Assembly (NCBI RefSeq): GCF_011059185.1
Contig: NZ_JAALFE010000008.1
Span: 62,001-126,000, forward strand
Length of the DNA: 64,000 nt
Direction: 5' to 3'
DNA from: Paragemmobacter kunshanensis
GTDB lineage: Bacteria > Pseudomonadota > Alphaproteobacteria > Rhodobacterales > Rhodobacteraceae
The notes under the pieces are model-generated. The model made no database searches, was not told the origin of the DNA, and saw nothing but the letters and a program-made list of their open reading frames with translations. Positions 9,977 through 18,044 of this stretch are shown here, one piece after another. The stretch's first letter is position 1, and each line of letters starts with the position of its first letter. The translations under genes and the position numbers were made by a program.

Positions 9977-11005
9977 ATGCCCTACACCCCCGCCGCCGAC
10001 CGCTATTCGAAGATGGTCTACCGCAACTGCGGCAAATCCGGCCTGAAGCTGCCCGCCGTCTCACTTGGCCTTTGGCACAATTTCGGCCATGACACGCCCC
10101 ACGAAACCAAGCGCGCGATCTGCCGCACGGCCTTTGACCTCGGGATCACGCATTTCGATCTGGCCAACAATTACGGCCCGCCCCCCGGCAGCGCCGAAGA
10201 GGCATTCGGCGAGATTCTGAAAAACGATTTCGCCGGATATCGCGACGAACTCATCATCTCATCCAAGGCGGGCTACCTGATGTGGGACGGCCCCTATGGC
10301 GAATGGGGCAGCCGGAAATACCTCGTCGCCTCCTGCGACCAGTCACTGAAACGGATGGGCCTCGACTACGTCGATATCTTCTATTCCCACCGATTCGATC
10401 CCGACACGCCGCTGGAAGAAACCATGCTGGCGCTCGATCACATCGTTCGGTCGGGCCGCGCGCTTTACGTCGGCATCTCCAGCTACAACAGCCAGCGCAC
10501 GCGCGAGGCATATGCCATCCTGAAGGAACTCAAGACCCCCTTCATCATCCACCAGCCCAGCTACAACATCCTGAACCGCTGGGTGGAACATGACGGGCTG
10601 AAGGATACGCTGGCCGAACTCGGCCTCGGCTCCATCGCCTTCACGCCGCTGGCGCAGGGGATCCTCACGAAGAAATATCTCGGCGGCATTCCCCAGGGCA
10701 GCCGCGCCGCGCAGGGCAAATCGCTTGATCCCGCCACGATCACGGAAAGCGCGCTTGCCTCTGTCCGGGCGCTGGATGCCCTGGCCGCGCGCCGGGGCCA
10801 GACGCTGGCGCAGATGGCCATCGCCTGGGTGCTGCGCGATGGCGGCATCACCACCGCGCTGATCGGGGCATCGAAACCCGAACAGGTGGTGGATTGCGCC
10901 GGGGCCATCGGCAATCTGGACTTCGCCCCTGACGAACTGGCCGAGATTGACCGCATCAGCCGCGAAGAGGATATCAACCTTTGGGCGCGATCCTCGGCGG
11001 AATGA
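9977..11005 (+). CDS. Aldo/keto reductase, YghZ (L-glyceraldehyde 3-phosphate reductase) type
   Basis: 342 residues, a cytoplasmic NADPH-dependent oxidoreductase. It follows E. coli YghZ closely along its whole length: YRNCGKSGLKLPAVSLGLWH at the N-terminus, THFDLANNYGPPPGSAEEAF with the catalytic Asp/Tyr pair, SSKAGYLMWDGPYG, RMGLDYVDIFYSHR, HQPSYNILNRWVE and TTALIGASKPEQV for cofactor binding. Family members reduce small aldehydes such as L-glyceraldehyde 3-phosphate or methylglyoxal; the substrate here is inferred. ATG 9977 follows ACGGAGGA. It stands alone between unrelated genes. Confidence 0.9.
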   Translation: MPYTPAADRYSKMVYRNCGKSGLKLPAVSLGLWHNFGHDTPHETKRAICRTAFDLGITHFDLANNYGPPPGSAEEAFGEILKNDFAGYRDELIISSKAGYLMWDGPYGEWGSRKYLVASCDQSLKRMGLDYVDIFYSHRFDPDTPLEETMLALDHIVRSGRALYVGISSYNSQRTREAYAILKELKTPFIIHQPSYNILNRWVEHDGLKDTLAELGLGSIAFTPLAQGILTKKYLGGIPQGSRAAQGKSLDPATITESALASVRALDALAARRGQTLAQMAIAWVLRDGGITTALIGASKPEQVVDCAGAIGNLDFAPDELAEIDRISREEDINLWARSSAE

Positions 11006-11012
11006 ACCCGGG

Positions 11013-11041
11013 CCGGCAGGGCGATCCCGTCTTCCTGCCGG
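11013..11041 (+). terminator. Hairpin after the aldo/keto reductase
   Basis: CCGGCAGG (11013-11020) pairs with CCTGCCGG (11034-11041) across a 13-nt loop, 8 bp after the stop codon. An A/T-containing tail (ATAATCC) follows rather than a clean T-run. Confidence 0.45.
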
Positions 11042-11124
11042 ATAATCCCGAAAATCCCCTCCATTAGCGCTTGCCTAACCAAGCCCTGCTAGCCTGCTCC
11101 ATGGGTGAACTGATGGGTGGTGGA

Positions 11125-11979
11125 ATGGCCAGGCAGGGGAATGCCGCGCCAGTCGTCATCAAACGGAAGAAGATCATCGCCGGCGGCGGCCATCACGGCG
11201 GGGCATGGAAAGTTGCCTATGCCGATTTCGTGACCGCGATGATGGCTTTCTTCCTGTTGATGTGGCTGTTGAACGCGACAACGGAAAAGCAGCGCAAGGG
11301 GATTGCCGACTATTTCAATCCCACGATCCCGATCAACCGCGTCTCGGGCGGGGGGGATGGTGTCTTCGGCGGCGACAATGTCCTCAGCGAGAACACGCTC
11401 GCGCGCAATGGCGCGGGCGCCTCCGCCACGGATCCGATCCAGACCACCAGGTCGCAGGCCGAGGGCGGCCCGACAGCCGCCGATCTCGCCGCGGAAGAGG
11501 CGATGCTGCGCGAGATCGAGTCCCAGCTTGCCGCCTATACCGGCGAAAGCATGGTGTCCGATCGCCTGATGCGCCATGTCGTGACACGCCTGTCCGATGA
11601 GGGCCTGGTGATCGAGGTGTTCGATACCGAAGATGAACCGCTCTTCCTGTCCGATACCGCCGAGCCGCGCCCGATCCTGCGTGATCTGGCCGACATTCTG
11701 GTAAAGGTGACGGCCCTCGCTTCCAATCGGATCGCGGTTTCCGGCCATGTGCGCGCCTATCCGATCACCCTGCGGCAGGATCCCACCTGGGATCTGTCCA
11801 CCGGCCGCGCGCAGGCGATGCGCTCCCTTCTCGTCGCGGCGGGGCTGGAGCCTGCGCGCCTGCAGCGCGTGGCAGGCTATGCTGCGCGTCGCCCGGCGAC
11901 GGCAGATCCGGCATCCATCCGGAACAACAGGATCGAAGTGACGCTGCTCAGGCGACAACCGGGAATGCAGAGCTTTTGA
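11125..11979 (+). CDS. motB: Flagellar motor protein MotB
   Basis: 284 residues, the peptidoglycan-anchored stator subunit. A single N-terminal membrane helix (YADFVTAMMAFFLLMWLLNA) carries the proton-relay aspartate, Asp34. A linker follows, then a C-terminal OmpA-like domain (SGHVRAYPITLR, STGRAQAMRSLL, NNRIEVTLLR). Three in-frame ATGs (11101, 11113, 11125) compete. 11125 is chosen because GGGTGG stands just upstream, while 11101 has no SD. motA is not adjacent. It is followed 77 bp later by flgE in the same direction, a usual Rhodobacteraceae neighbour. Confidence 0.9.
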   Translation: MARQGNAAPVVIKRKKIIAGGGHHGGAWKVAYADFVTAMMAFFLLMWLLNATTEKQRKGIADYFNPTIPINRVSGGGDGVFGGDNVLSENTLARNGAGASATDPIQTTRSQAEGGPTAADLAAEEAMLREIESQLAAYTGESMVSDRLMRHVVTRLSDEGLVIEVFDTEDEPLFLSDTAEPRPILRDLADILVKVTALASNRIAVSGHVRAYPITLRQDPTWDLSTGRAQAMRSLLVAAGLEPARLQRVAGYAARRPATADPASIRNNRIEVTLLRRQPGMQSF

Positions 11980-12056
11980 TGGATTAGCCCGAAATTAACC
12001 CGCCACGCGCCATGATCGGGGCCGACTCAGGGTCTGGCTTCAGAAAGGCGCACGAC

Positions 12057-13571
12057 ATGTCGATCACTTCTTCGCTCAACGCCGGGGTGGCGGGGTTGAA
12101 TGCCAACGCAACACGTCTGGCAACGATTTCGGACAATATCGCAAACTCCAATACCTTCGGCTACCGCCGGGCCTATGCCGATTTCGAAAGCCTCGTCGTC
12201 GGCGGCACGCGTGGCAGCGGTGGCTATACCGCGGGGGGCGTCAATGCCACGGCCCTCCGCCTCATCGCGGAATCCGGCCCGCTTGTGGCCACCTCGAACG
12301 CACTTGATCTTGCGGTGGCGGGCCGGGGGATGCTGCCCGTGCGCCCCGCCGTCGGCAACGGCACCTCGGGCAGCGAACAGGCGATGCAGCTGATGCGGAC
12401 AGGGGCCTTCCGCCCCGATGCCCAGGGCTTCCTGACGACGGAAAGCGGCATGCTGCTGCTGGGCTGGCCCGCCGATCTGGATGGATCCATCCCGACATTC
12501 CCGCGCGATTCCGAACTTGGCCTGCAGCCGATCCGGATCGACATGAACCAGCGTGTCGGCGATCCGACGACGCTTGTCCGCCTTGGGGTGAACTTGCCCG
12601 CCACAGCCACCACGGTCGGCGCGGATGGCGACAGCCTGCCATTGTCGGTGGAATATTTCGGCAATCTCGGCACGTCCGAGACGCTGGCGATCAGCTTCAC
12701 GCCCACGGTTCCCGCCTCTGGCTCTGCCTCGAACAGATGGACGATGGTGATCCGGGATTCCGCCTCGGACAACGCTGTGATCGGCGAATACACGATCCAG
12801 TTCGACGATTCGCGCGGGCTTGGCGGCATGATCGATTCTGTCACCGCCGTTTCCGGTGGCGCCTATGATGCGGCGACAGGGAACATCACCCTCAATGTGG
12901 CGGGCGGGCCGATCTCCATCGCCCTGGGCACGCCGGGCACGAATACCGGCCTGACGCAGCTTGACGATGCATTTGCGCCCGCAGGTATCGTCAAGGATGG
13001 CTCTCCCATCGGCACGCTCACCGCGCTCGAGGTGGATGCCGAAGGCTATCTCAATGCCAGCTACGATACCGGCTTCTCGCGGCGTCTGTTCCAGATCCCG
13101 CTGGTGGATGTGCCCAATGTCGCGGGTCTCATGCCGCTGGCCGGGCAGACCTATCAGGTCACCCAGCAATCGGGGGCCTTCATGCTCTGGGATGCGGGCA
13201 CCGGGCCGACGGGCACCGTCGCAGGCTTCGCCCGCGAAGGATCGACAACGGATGTCGCCGCCGAACTGACCGCGCTGATCCAGACGCAGCGCGCCTATGC
13301 CTCGAATGCCAAGGTCATCCAGACCGTGGCATTGTCCTTGGCCGAGGCAATGGATTTCCCGGTCGAGATCTCCGATTGCGTCCGGCTCAGGTTCGAATTG
13401 ATGGATTTCATCGTTTGCAGCGCAACCATCGCGCTGTTGTTGGTCAGAATGGACGACATCTTCGTTCCCCATGAAAAAGGCGCCTTTGGCGCAGGTTGGC
13501 CGACGGGTTCTGCCCGTTGCGCCGACCCCGGGCCGACGCGCCACCCCGCTGCGGGATGCCCCCTCATCTGA
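12057..13571 (+). CDS. flgE: Flagellar hook protein FlgE with a foreign, chimeric C-terminus
   Basis: The frame encodes 504 residues, but only about the first 424 are FlgE. The N-terminal rod-type motif is intact (SSLNAGVAGLNANATRLATI, DNIANSNTFGYRRA), as is the central hook domain. The family C-terminal motif starts normally (VAAELTALIQTQRAYASNAK, then VIQTV) and then stops matching. From about base 13325 the frame runs through the antisense strand of a flagellin gene, adding about 80 unrelated residues. The final D0 helix residues that FlgE needs for polymerisation are missing. The start has AGAAAGGCG upstream. The product is probably non-functional in hook assembly unless the junction is an assembly error. 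Confidence 0.85.
   Translation: MSITSSLNAGVAGLNANATRLATISDNIANSNTFGYRRAYADFESLVVGGTRGSGGYTAGGVNATALRLIAESGPLVATSNALDLAVAGRGMLPVRPAVGNGTSGSEQAMQLMRTGAFRPDAQGFLTTESGMLLLGWPADLDGSIPTFPRDSELGLQPIRIDMNQRVGDPTTLVRLGVNLPATATTVGADGDSLPLSVEYFGNLGTSETLAISFTPTVPASGSASNRWTMVIRDSASDNAVIGEYTIQFDDSRGLGGMIDSVTAVSGGAYDAATGNITLNVAGGPISIALGTPGTNTGLTQLDDAFAPAGIVKDGSPIGTLTALEVDAEGYLNASYDTGFSRRLFQIPLVDVPNVAGLMPLAGQTYQVTQQSGAFMLWDAGTGPTGTVAGFAREGSTTDVAAELTALIQTQRAYASNAKVIQTVALSLAEAMDFPVEISDCVRLRFELMDFIVCSATIALLLVRMDDIFVPHEKGAFGAGWPTGSARCADPGPTRHPAAGCPLI
13295..13459 (-). pseudogene. fliC: Flagellin gene remnant: N-terminal 47 codons only
   Basis: Reading leftward from ATG 13459 (SD GGGGAACGA) the product begins MSSILTNNSAMVALQTMKSI and continues to SIASAKDNATVW. 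This is a textbook alphaproteobacterial flagellin D0/D1 N-terminus. After Trp47 the frame leaves flagellin sequence (MTLAFEA, stop) because it enters the antisense of flgE. Flagellins are normally some 270-400 residues, so over 80 percent of the gene is gone, including the C-terminal D0 helix. The flaF and flbT genes that commonly follow flagellin are absent too. Confidence 0.88.
13319..13330. other. Junction of flgE and flagellin: 12-bp sequence compatible with both genes
   Basis: CCAGACCGTGGC reads as the end of native FlgE (IQTV) on the plus strand and as ATVW of flagellin on the minus strand. The two sequences diverge from their families just past this string. It is the expected footprint of microhomology-mediated joining of two convergent genes. 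Confidence 0.7.
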
Positions 13572-13632
13572 CGGCAGAGGGATTAAGCCTTTCCTGATGC
13601 CGCCCGGCCCTTTTCATCGGATTTGATGTAAA

Positions 13633-13953
13633 TCACAGCCGCCGGCCCTCGGTCCCGCCGGTCATCGGCTGGCGGCGTCCGGTCCTGTCATAGATGTCGG
13701 CCCGTTCGGCGGCGGCAAGTTCGGCCAGGCGGCGCATGCCCGCACGCAGGCCCGCCTGCGCGGCCTTCAGGCATTCCATGTTCCGCTGCGCAAGACGCCG
13801 ACTGTCGCCCCGCCCCCCGGCCAACGCCTGGCGTGGTTCCGCCAGAAACGTCTCTAATTCTGCGCAATATGCCTCGATTCGCAGAAACTCGCCGCGCCGC
13901 AGATCCGCGTTCATCGCTTCGAGAATCGCCCTCAGCCGGGTATCGCGGGTCAT
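13633..13953 (-). CDS. Small flagellar-cluster protein, possibly FlgN-like chaperone
   Basis: 106 residues, highly charged and predicted mostly helical (LRAILEAMNADLRRGEFLRI, LKAAQAGLRAGMRRLAELAA), with no signal or membrane segment. Size, helical character and position between an flgJ-like gene and a flagellin gene fit a FlgN-type export chaperone for hook-associated proteins, but no diagnostic motif was seen, so this is inference. Its ATG overlaps the flgJ-like stop by 4 bases (ATGA), so the two are co-translated. The flagellin stub lies 173 bp downstream in the same direction. Confidence 0.6.
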   Translation of the reverse strand: MTRDTRLRAILEAMNADLRRGEFLRIEAYCAELETFLAEPRQALAGGRGDSRRLAQRNMECLKAAQAGLRAGMRRLAELAAAERADIYDRTGRRQPMTGGTEGRRL

Positions 13954-14219
13954 TTCCCTTCCTCCGCCCAGGACCGGATCAACCGCTCCGCCAGCCCGAT
14001 TCCTCCGGCCCGCACCATGGCGGCGGCCTGCCCCTCGCGCAGGAAAGAGGCGAATTGTTCCTCGCCAATGCCGCCCGAGAACGCCCCCTTCTGCGGGCTC
14101 ATCCCGGCATGGCGCAGCATTTCGGCAAGAAAGGCCGTCTCCAGCTCGGCCGCCCGGGCGCGAATCGAAGGGGCTTGCGCGGGCGGGAGCGGTGCGTGGG
14201 GCAGGGTGGCAGGGTCCAT
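13950..14219 (-). CDS. Rod-binding protein, FlgJ N-terminal type
   Basis: 89 residues. The core (AAELETAFLAEMLRHAGMSP, then GGIGEEQFASFLREGQAAAM, then GGIGLAERL) is the FlgJ N-terminal rod-capping domain. The muramidase domain found in enterobacterial FlgJ is absent, as is usual in alphaproteobacteria. ATG 14219 is chosen because CTGGAGG stands 5 bp upstream; the longer frame to 14312 lacks family similarity. It would help assemble the flagellar rod in the periplasm. Divergent from fliK. Confidence 0.78.
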   Translation of the reverse strand: MDPATLPHAPLPPAQAPSIRARAAELETAFLAEMLRHAGMSPQKGAFSGGIGEEQFASFLREGQAAAMVRAGGIGLAERLIRSWAEEGK

Positions 14220-14333
14220 GAAACCTCCAGTTCTCCGGAAAGGGACAATTCCATCGGTTTTGCCGCAGGCCGGTAAAGAATCAGTAACCGCTCTGCGGCA
14301 AATCTGGATCAAACGGCAGAAGTCGGGCGTCAG

Positions 14334-16487
14334 ATGATTCCACCGATCCTTTCCTCCCTATCGTCCCGTTCCGGCCCGGACAGGCATGATCCGCTGTCCG
14401 GAACCCGCGATGAATTCGGCTCTATCTTTGCCGAATTCCTTCTTCTTCCCGTTCCGGGCCAGCAAGATGCCAGCCCTGCGCCGGACGCCATCGTCGATGC
14501 GGGGCGTGATGATTCCAAGGCTGATGCAGCGCTGGAATCCCCGCCAGATGGCTGGAACGGGGATCCGTCACCGCCTGCCCAGATGGGGCAGATCCCGGTG
14601 CAACCAGATGGCTCGGCAGGCCCGCAGGCCGCCTTGCTGCCCTGGCTTGCTCCGACGATCGCCCCGACAACCGCCCCGTTGATCGCCCCGGCCGATGCCA
14701 CGACGAACGCCCTGGCGGTTGCCCCGGCGAATGCGCCAATGCATGTCGTCGCTGTCCCCGCTTTTGCCCCGACCAATGCCCCCGCCTCCCGTGGAGGTGA
14801 CATCGAGCCTGAACCTGACCCCCTGGTTGCAACCACTGCCCCCGCCTCCCGTGGAGGTGACATCGCGCCTGAACCTGACCCCCTGATTGCGACCAATGCC
14901 CCCGCATTCCGTGCAGATGCCACCGAGCCGGAACCCGTCCCCCTGTTTGCCGGGCCTTCCGTCCCCCCCTTGCCCAAGGCCGGGGCTATTCCTGCGTCGG
15001 TATCCGGGCCAGTTGCGCGCCAACTTGCCAGCCCCGACATGCCCATCGCGGGCACCGGCATCCCGCCGATGGCCGATCCTCCGGTCACCCCTTCCGGCCC
15101 TGCAGAAACCAGCCGGAATTCCGCAATTTCAGCCATGTTAGAGCCTGTTCATGCTCCGATTGGCAGCGCCCCGCTGCCCCCCCTTCCCCTTGATTCCAAT
15201 CCACAGCCTGAACCCCAAGGCAGCAAGACTGCCGCAATAATCGCTCAGGCCACGCACCTTCCCCCCCGCCCCGGATCCGAGCCTGGGGCGCGCATGGCGA
15301 CGTCCGTTCCCCCCCCTGGCCCGGCCCCTGCTCAAATACCCTTGACGGTGCCCATCGCGGTTCCCGTCACCTTTCCCGTGTCTCTGCCCGATCTCGCGAC
15401 CATCGCCATGGGCGCGGGGTGGCCCCCAATCGCACCTTACGGAGACGACCCGCAGCCATCGCTGCCTGTGCCAGCCATGCCGTCATCCATGCAAAATAGT
15501 CTCGAACATGGCTGGAATGATGCGAAACTTGCCGCTTCTTCTATGTCGGATCGGGCGTTGCTCCTCTCCGCACCTGCCGCGCCCGTCGCTGCCTCTGCCC
15601 CGTCCTTGGGCTCAGAGATCGCGCCGCTGGAACCCCCGGCCCCCGGCGCTCCGGCGGCTGTCGCCCTGGTTTCGGCTGCCGGGCAGGGACTCGGCACCGC
15701 CCTGCCCGTTGCTGCCGCGCCGGAAATCCCGGCGCAGCCAGCCACCGCCCCGGTCGCGCCCGGGGATCGTGACCTGTCACCCCCTGCCATGGGCAGCCCT
15801 GCACCGGCAGGCTGGCCGCCTGCAGCCGAACCGGCAGCAGAACCGGCAACCGTATCAAGGCAGGGCCCGGCCTCCCTCGACCCGATCCCACCCGAACCGG
15901 CCCCGCGCGGCCGATCTGCCGACCTTCCGCAGGCCGGGCAGGCCGTTCCGGCCCCGGCGGCAGTGTCGGGCGCCCCGACCGAAATGCCGCCAACCGCAAT
16001 CAGCGCCGCCCCCATCGCAGATGCGCCGGATCCCGGCGCCCCCCCGGATCACAAGGCCCCGGCAACATCGGATCACGCCCCCCGTCCGCTTGCGGCCACG
16101 ATGCTGCAGCTCTTGCAGACAGGCCCGGATCAGCCGGTCACGCTCAAGCTCTCGCCTGCCGAACTTGGCACCCTGCGGTTCGAGATCCTTCAGCGTGACC
16201 AAGGCCTGCACCTTCACCTCTCTGTCGATCAGCCTGCCGCGCTCGATCTTCTGCGCCGTCAGGGCGATCAGCTTCTGGCCGAACTGCGCCAATCCGGCTT
16301 TCCTGGCGCGACGCTCAGCTTTGCGGGCAGTTTCGCGGGCGGTGGCGGCCAGGATGCACCGGCCTCCCAGGGCAACCCCTCCCCCGCCCCGCGCCAGTCC
16401 CCGGATCCGGCCCCGCAGGCGGCAGCCCTGCCCCCTTCGGCGGCAAGGCCATCCGCCCAGTCGACCTCGCTCGATCTGCGCCTGTGA
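14334..16487 (+). CDS. fliK: Flagellar hook-length control protein FliK
   Basis: 717 residues. Long Pro/Ala-rich, low-complexity N-terminal and central regions lead to a C-terminal hook-length domain at about residues 585-670: LQTGPDQPVTLKLSPAELGT, FEILQRDQGLHLHLSVDQ, LDLLRRQGDQLLAELRQSGF. FliK is exported during hook growth and triggers the switch to filament export. It includes a tandem 20-residue repeat (about residues 147-206). flgD follows 33 bp downstream. With flgE broken nearby, its partner may be lost. Confidence 0.85.
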   Translation: MIPPILSSLSSRSGPDRHDPLSGTRDEFGSIFAEFLLLPVPGQQDASPAPDAIVDAGRDDSKADAALESPPDGWNGDPSPPAQMGQIPVQPDGSAGPQAALLPWLAPTIAPTTAPLIAPADATTNALAVAPANAPMHVVAVPAFAPTNAPASRGGDIEPEPDPLVATTAPASRGGDIAPEPDPLIATNAPAFRADATEPEPVPLFAGPSVPPLPKAGAIPASVSGPVARQLASPDMPIAGTGIPPMADPPVTPSGPAETSRNSAISAMLEPVHAPIGSAPLPPLPLDSNPQPEPQGSKTAAIIAQATHLPPRPGSEPGARMATSVPPPGPAPAQIPLTVPIAVPVTFPVSLPDLATIAMGAGWPPIAPYGDDPQPSLPVPAMPSSMQNSLEHGWNDAKLAASSMSDRALLLSAPAAPVAASAPSLGSEIAPLEPPAPGAPAAVALVSAAGQGLGTALPVAAAPEIPAQPATAPVAPGDRDLSPPAMGSPAPAGWPPAAEPAAEPATVSRQGPASLDPIPPEPAPRGRSADLPQAGQAVPAPAAVSGAPTEMPPTAISAAPIADAPDPGAPPDHKAPATSDHAPRPLAATMLQLLQTGPDQPVTLKLSPAELGTLRFEILQRDQGLHLHLSVDQPAALDLLRRQGDQLLAELRQSGFPGATLSFAGSFAGGGGQDAPASQGNPSPAPRQSPDPAPQAAALPPSAARPSAQSTSLDLRL
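14771..14950 (+). repeat. Three tandem 60-bp repeats inside fliK
   Basis: Units 14771-14830 and 14831-14890 are nearly identical (encoding APASRGGDIEPEPDPLVATT-type units). The third, 14891-14950, is diverged. They are in frame, 20 codons each. The preceding 100 bp (ATCGCCCCGACAACCGCCCC and similar) looks like older, degenerate copies. Such repeats expand and contract by slippage and would vary the FliK length. Confidence 0.85.
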
Positions 16488-16520
16488 CGCAGCATCGGTG
16501 CCACAACCTGCGAAAGGAAC

Positions 16521-17177
16521 ATGATGGACCCCCTTCTTCCCGCAACGGCCGCCGGCACGGCCCGGACAGGCGGCAGCTTTGCCGCCGGGTCCGGGGCGGA
16601 TTTCACCACCTTCCTGCGGATGCTGACCACGCAGATGGAAAATCAGGATCCGCTGAACCCGATGGAATCCACCGATTTCGCGGTGCAACTAGCCACCTTC
16701 TCGGGCGTCGAACAGCAGGTGCAGACGAATCGCCTGCTTTCCTCGCTCTCCGGGCAGTTCGGCCTGATGGGCATGGCCCAGCTTTCGGGCTGGATCGGGC
16801 AAGAGGCGCGCAGTTCTGCCCCCGTCCATTTCGATGGCCAGCCCGTGACGCTGTCCTTCCAGCCTGCGCCGATGGCCGATGAACTGGCCCTTGTCGTCCG
16901 GGATGCCCGGGGCACCCTCGTGGCGCGCGAACAGGTGCCGCCGGGACAGACCAGCTATCGCTGGCTGGGCGGCGATGCGGCGGGCAATCCTGCTGCGCCG
17001 GGGGTCTACAGCTTTCAGCTTGAAAACCTGCGCGCGGGCGAGGTGATCCGCACCGATCCGGCCCAATCCTATGCCCGCATCGAAGAGGCGCGGCGCGATG
17101 GCGACCAGATCACCCTGATCCTGCGGGGCGGCGTCGCCATCAACGCGGATGCCGTCACCGCCCTGCGCGCGCCCTGA
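16521..17177 (+). CDS. flgD: Flagellar hook capping/scaffold protein FlgD
   Basis: 218 residues. The N-terminal FlgD signature is clear (DFTTFLRMLTTQMENQDPLN, PMESTDFAVQLATFSGVEQQ). A FLN/Tudor-like C-terminal region follows (LSFQPAPMADELALVVRDAR, AAGNPAAPGVYSFQLENLRA). FlgD caps the growing hook and is needed for FlgE polymerisation. AAAGGAAC precedes the tandem ATGATG; the second ATG (16524) is equally possible. It forms an operon with fliK. Confidence 0.93.
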   Translation: MMDPLLPATAAGTARTGGSFAAGSGADFTTFLRMLTTQMENQDPLNPMESTDFAVQLATFSGVEQQVQTNRLLSSLSGQFGLMGMAQLSGWIGQEARSSAPVHFDGQPVTLSFQPAPMADELALVVRDARGTLVAREQVPPGQTSYRWLGGDAAGNPAAPGVYSFQLENLRAGEVIRTDPAQSYARIEEARRDGDQITLILRGGVAINADAVTALRAP

Positions 17178-17225
17178 TCACGCCTCCGGCTTGCGGTGGC
17201 GACAGATGGCGCTAGGGTCCGCCGC

Positions 17226-18044
17226 ATGCCCTGCCCGCCGCCGCCCGATCTGCCCCCCGCCGCCGCCCATGCCCTGGCCGGGCTCCTTCCCGCCTGCGCC
17301 TCTGCGGACTGGCATTCCTTGCCCGGCGGGCGCAGCAACCGGGTCTGGCGGGTTGGCGATCTGGTGGTGAAATGCCACGATCCCGCGACGGCGACCCCGC
17401 TCTTTCCCAATGATGCCGGGATCGAATCGCAGGCCCTGCGCCTATTCGCCCCGCGCGGCCTCTCCCCCCGCCTGCGCGCGGCGGGCGAAGGCTGGATCAT
17501 CTACGATCACATCCCCGGCCAGATCGGCCCGGGCGATCCGGCGGCCGTGGCGGCAATGCTGCACCGCCTGCATGGGCTGTCCCTGCCTGACGCCCCCTTC
17601 CGCCTTCTGCCCAATGGCAGCGCGGCCCTTCTGTCCCATGCGCGCGGCTTCGCGCCCCCGGGCCTGCCGCCGCCCCCGGCAGATCCGCAGATCCCCCCGG
17701 TCACGCCTTGCCCCGTCCATGCCGATGCGGTGCCGGGCAACATCCTGACAACGCCCGCAGGGCCGCTCCTGATTGATTGGCAATGCCCCGGCATGGGCGA
17801 CCCGGTCGAAGACCTCGCCACCCTGCTCTCGCCCGCCATGATGTGGCTCTATACCGGCGGAAAGGCCCCCGATGGCTGGGCCGAGGCGCTTTTGCAATCC
17901 TACCCCAACCGCGCCACCGCAGACCGTAGCCGCGCCCTGCTGCCCCTCTATCGCTGGCGCATCGCGGCCCATTGCGCCCTTCGGGCCGCGCGCGGCAATG
18001 CCGCCTATGCCACCGCCCTGCGCATGGAACTGGAAACGCTCTAG
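17226..18044 (+). CDS. Aminoglycoside/choline kinase-like phosphotransferase
   Basis: 272 residues, a cytoplasmic small-molecule kinase of the APH/choline-kinase superfamily. The nucleotide-binding region (LPGGRSNRVWRVGDLVVKCH), the catalytic loop HADAVPGNIL (HxDxxxxN pattern) and the metal-binding LLIDWQCPGMGDPVEDLA are intact. The substrate is unknown; it may be a thiamine- or choline-type alcohol. ATG 17226 was picked over an upstream ATG at 17196, because the extra residues look non-coding. No clear SD. Its 3' end overlaps the converging ubiB gene by 4 bp. Confidence 0.75.
   Translation: MPCPPPPDLPPAAAHALAGLLPACASADWHSLPGGRSNRVWRVGDLVVKCHDPATATPLFPNDAGIESQALRLFAPRGLSPRLRAAGEGWIIYDHIPGQIGPGDPAAVAAMLHRLHGLSLPDAPFRLLPNGSAALLSHARGFAPPGLPPPPADPQIPPVTPCPVHADAVPGNILTTPAGPLLIDWQCPGMGDPVEDLATLLSPAMMWLYTGGKAPDGWAEALLQSYPNRATADRSRALLPLYRWRIAAHCALRAARGNAAYATALRMELETL

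Noticed and set aside
13295-13567. A complete 90-residue minus-strand protein starting at 13567
   Set aside because: The true start is the flagellin ATG at 13459 with its own SD; the upstream 36 codons are leader. The frame is a truncated flagellin, not a new gene.
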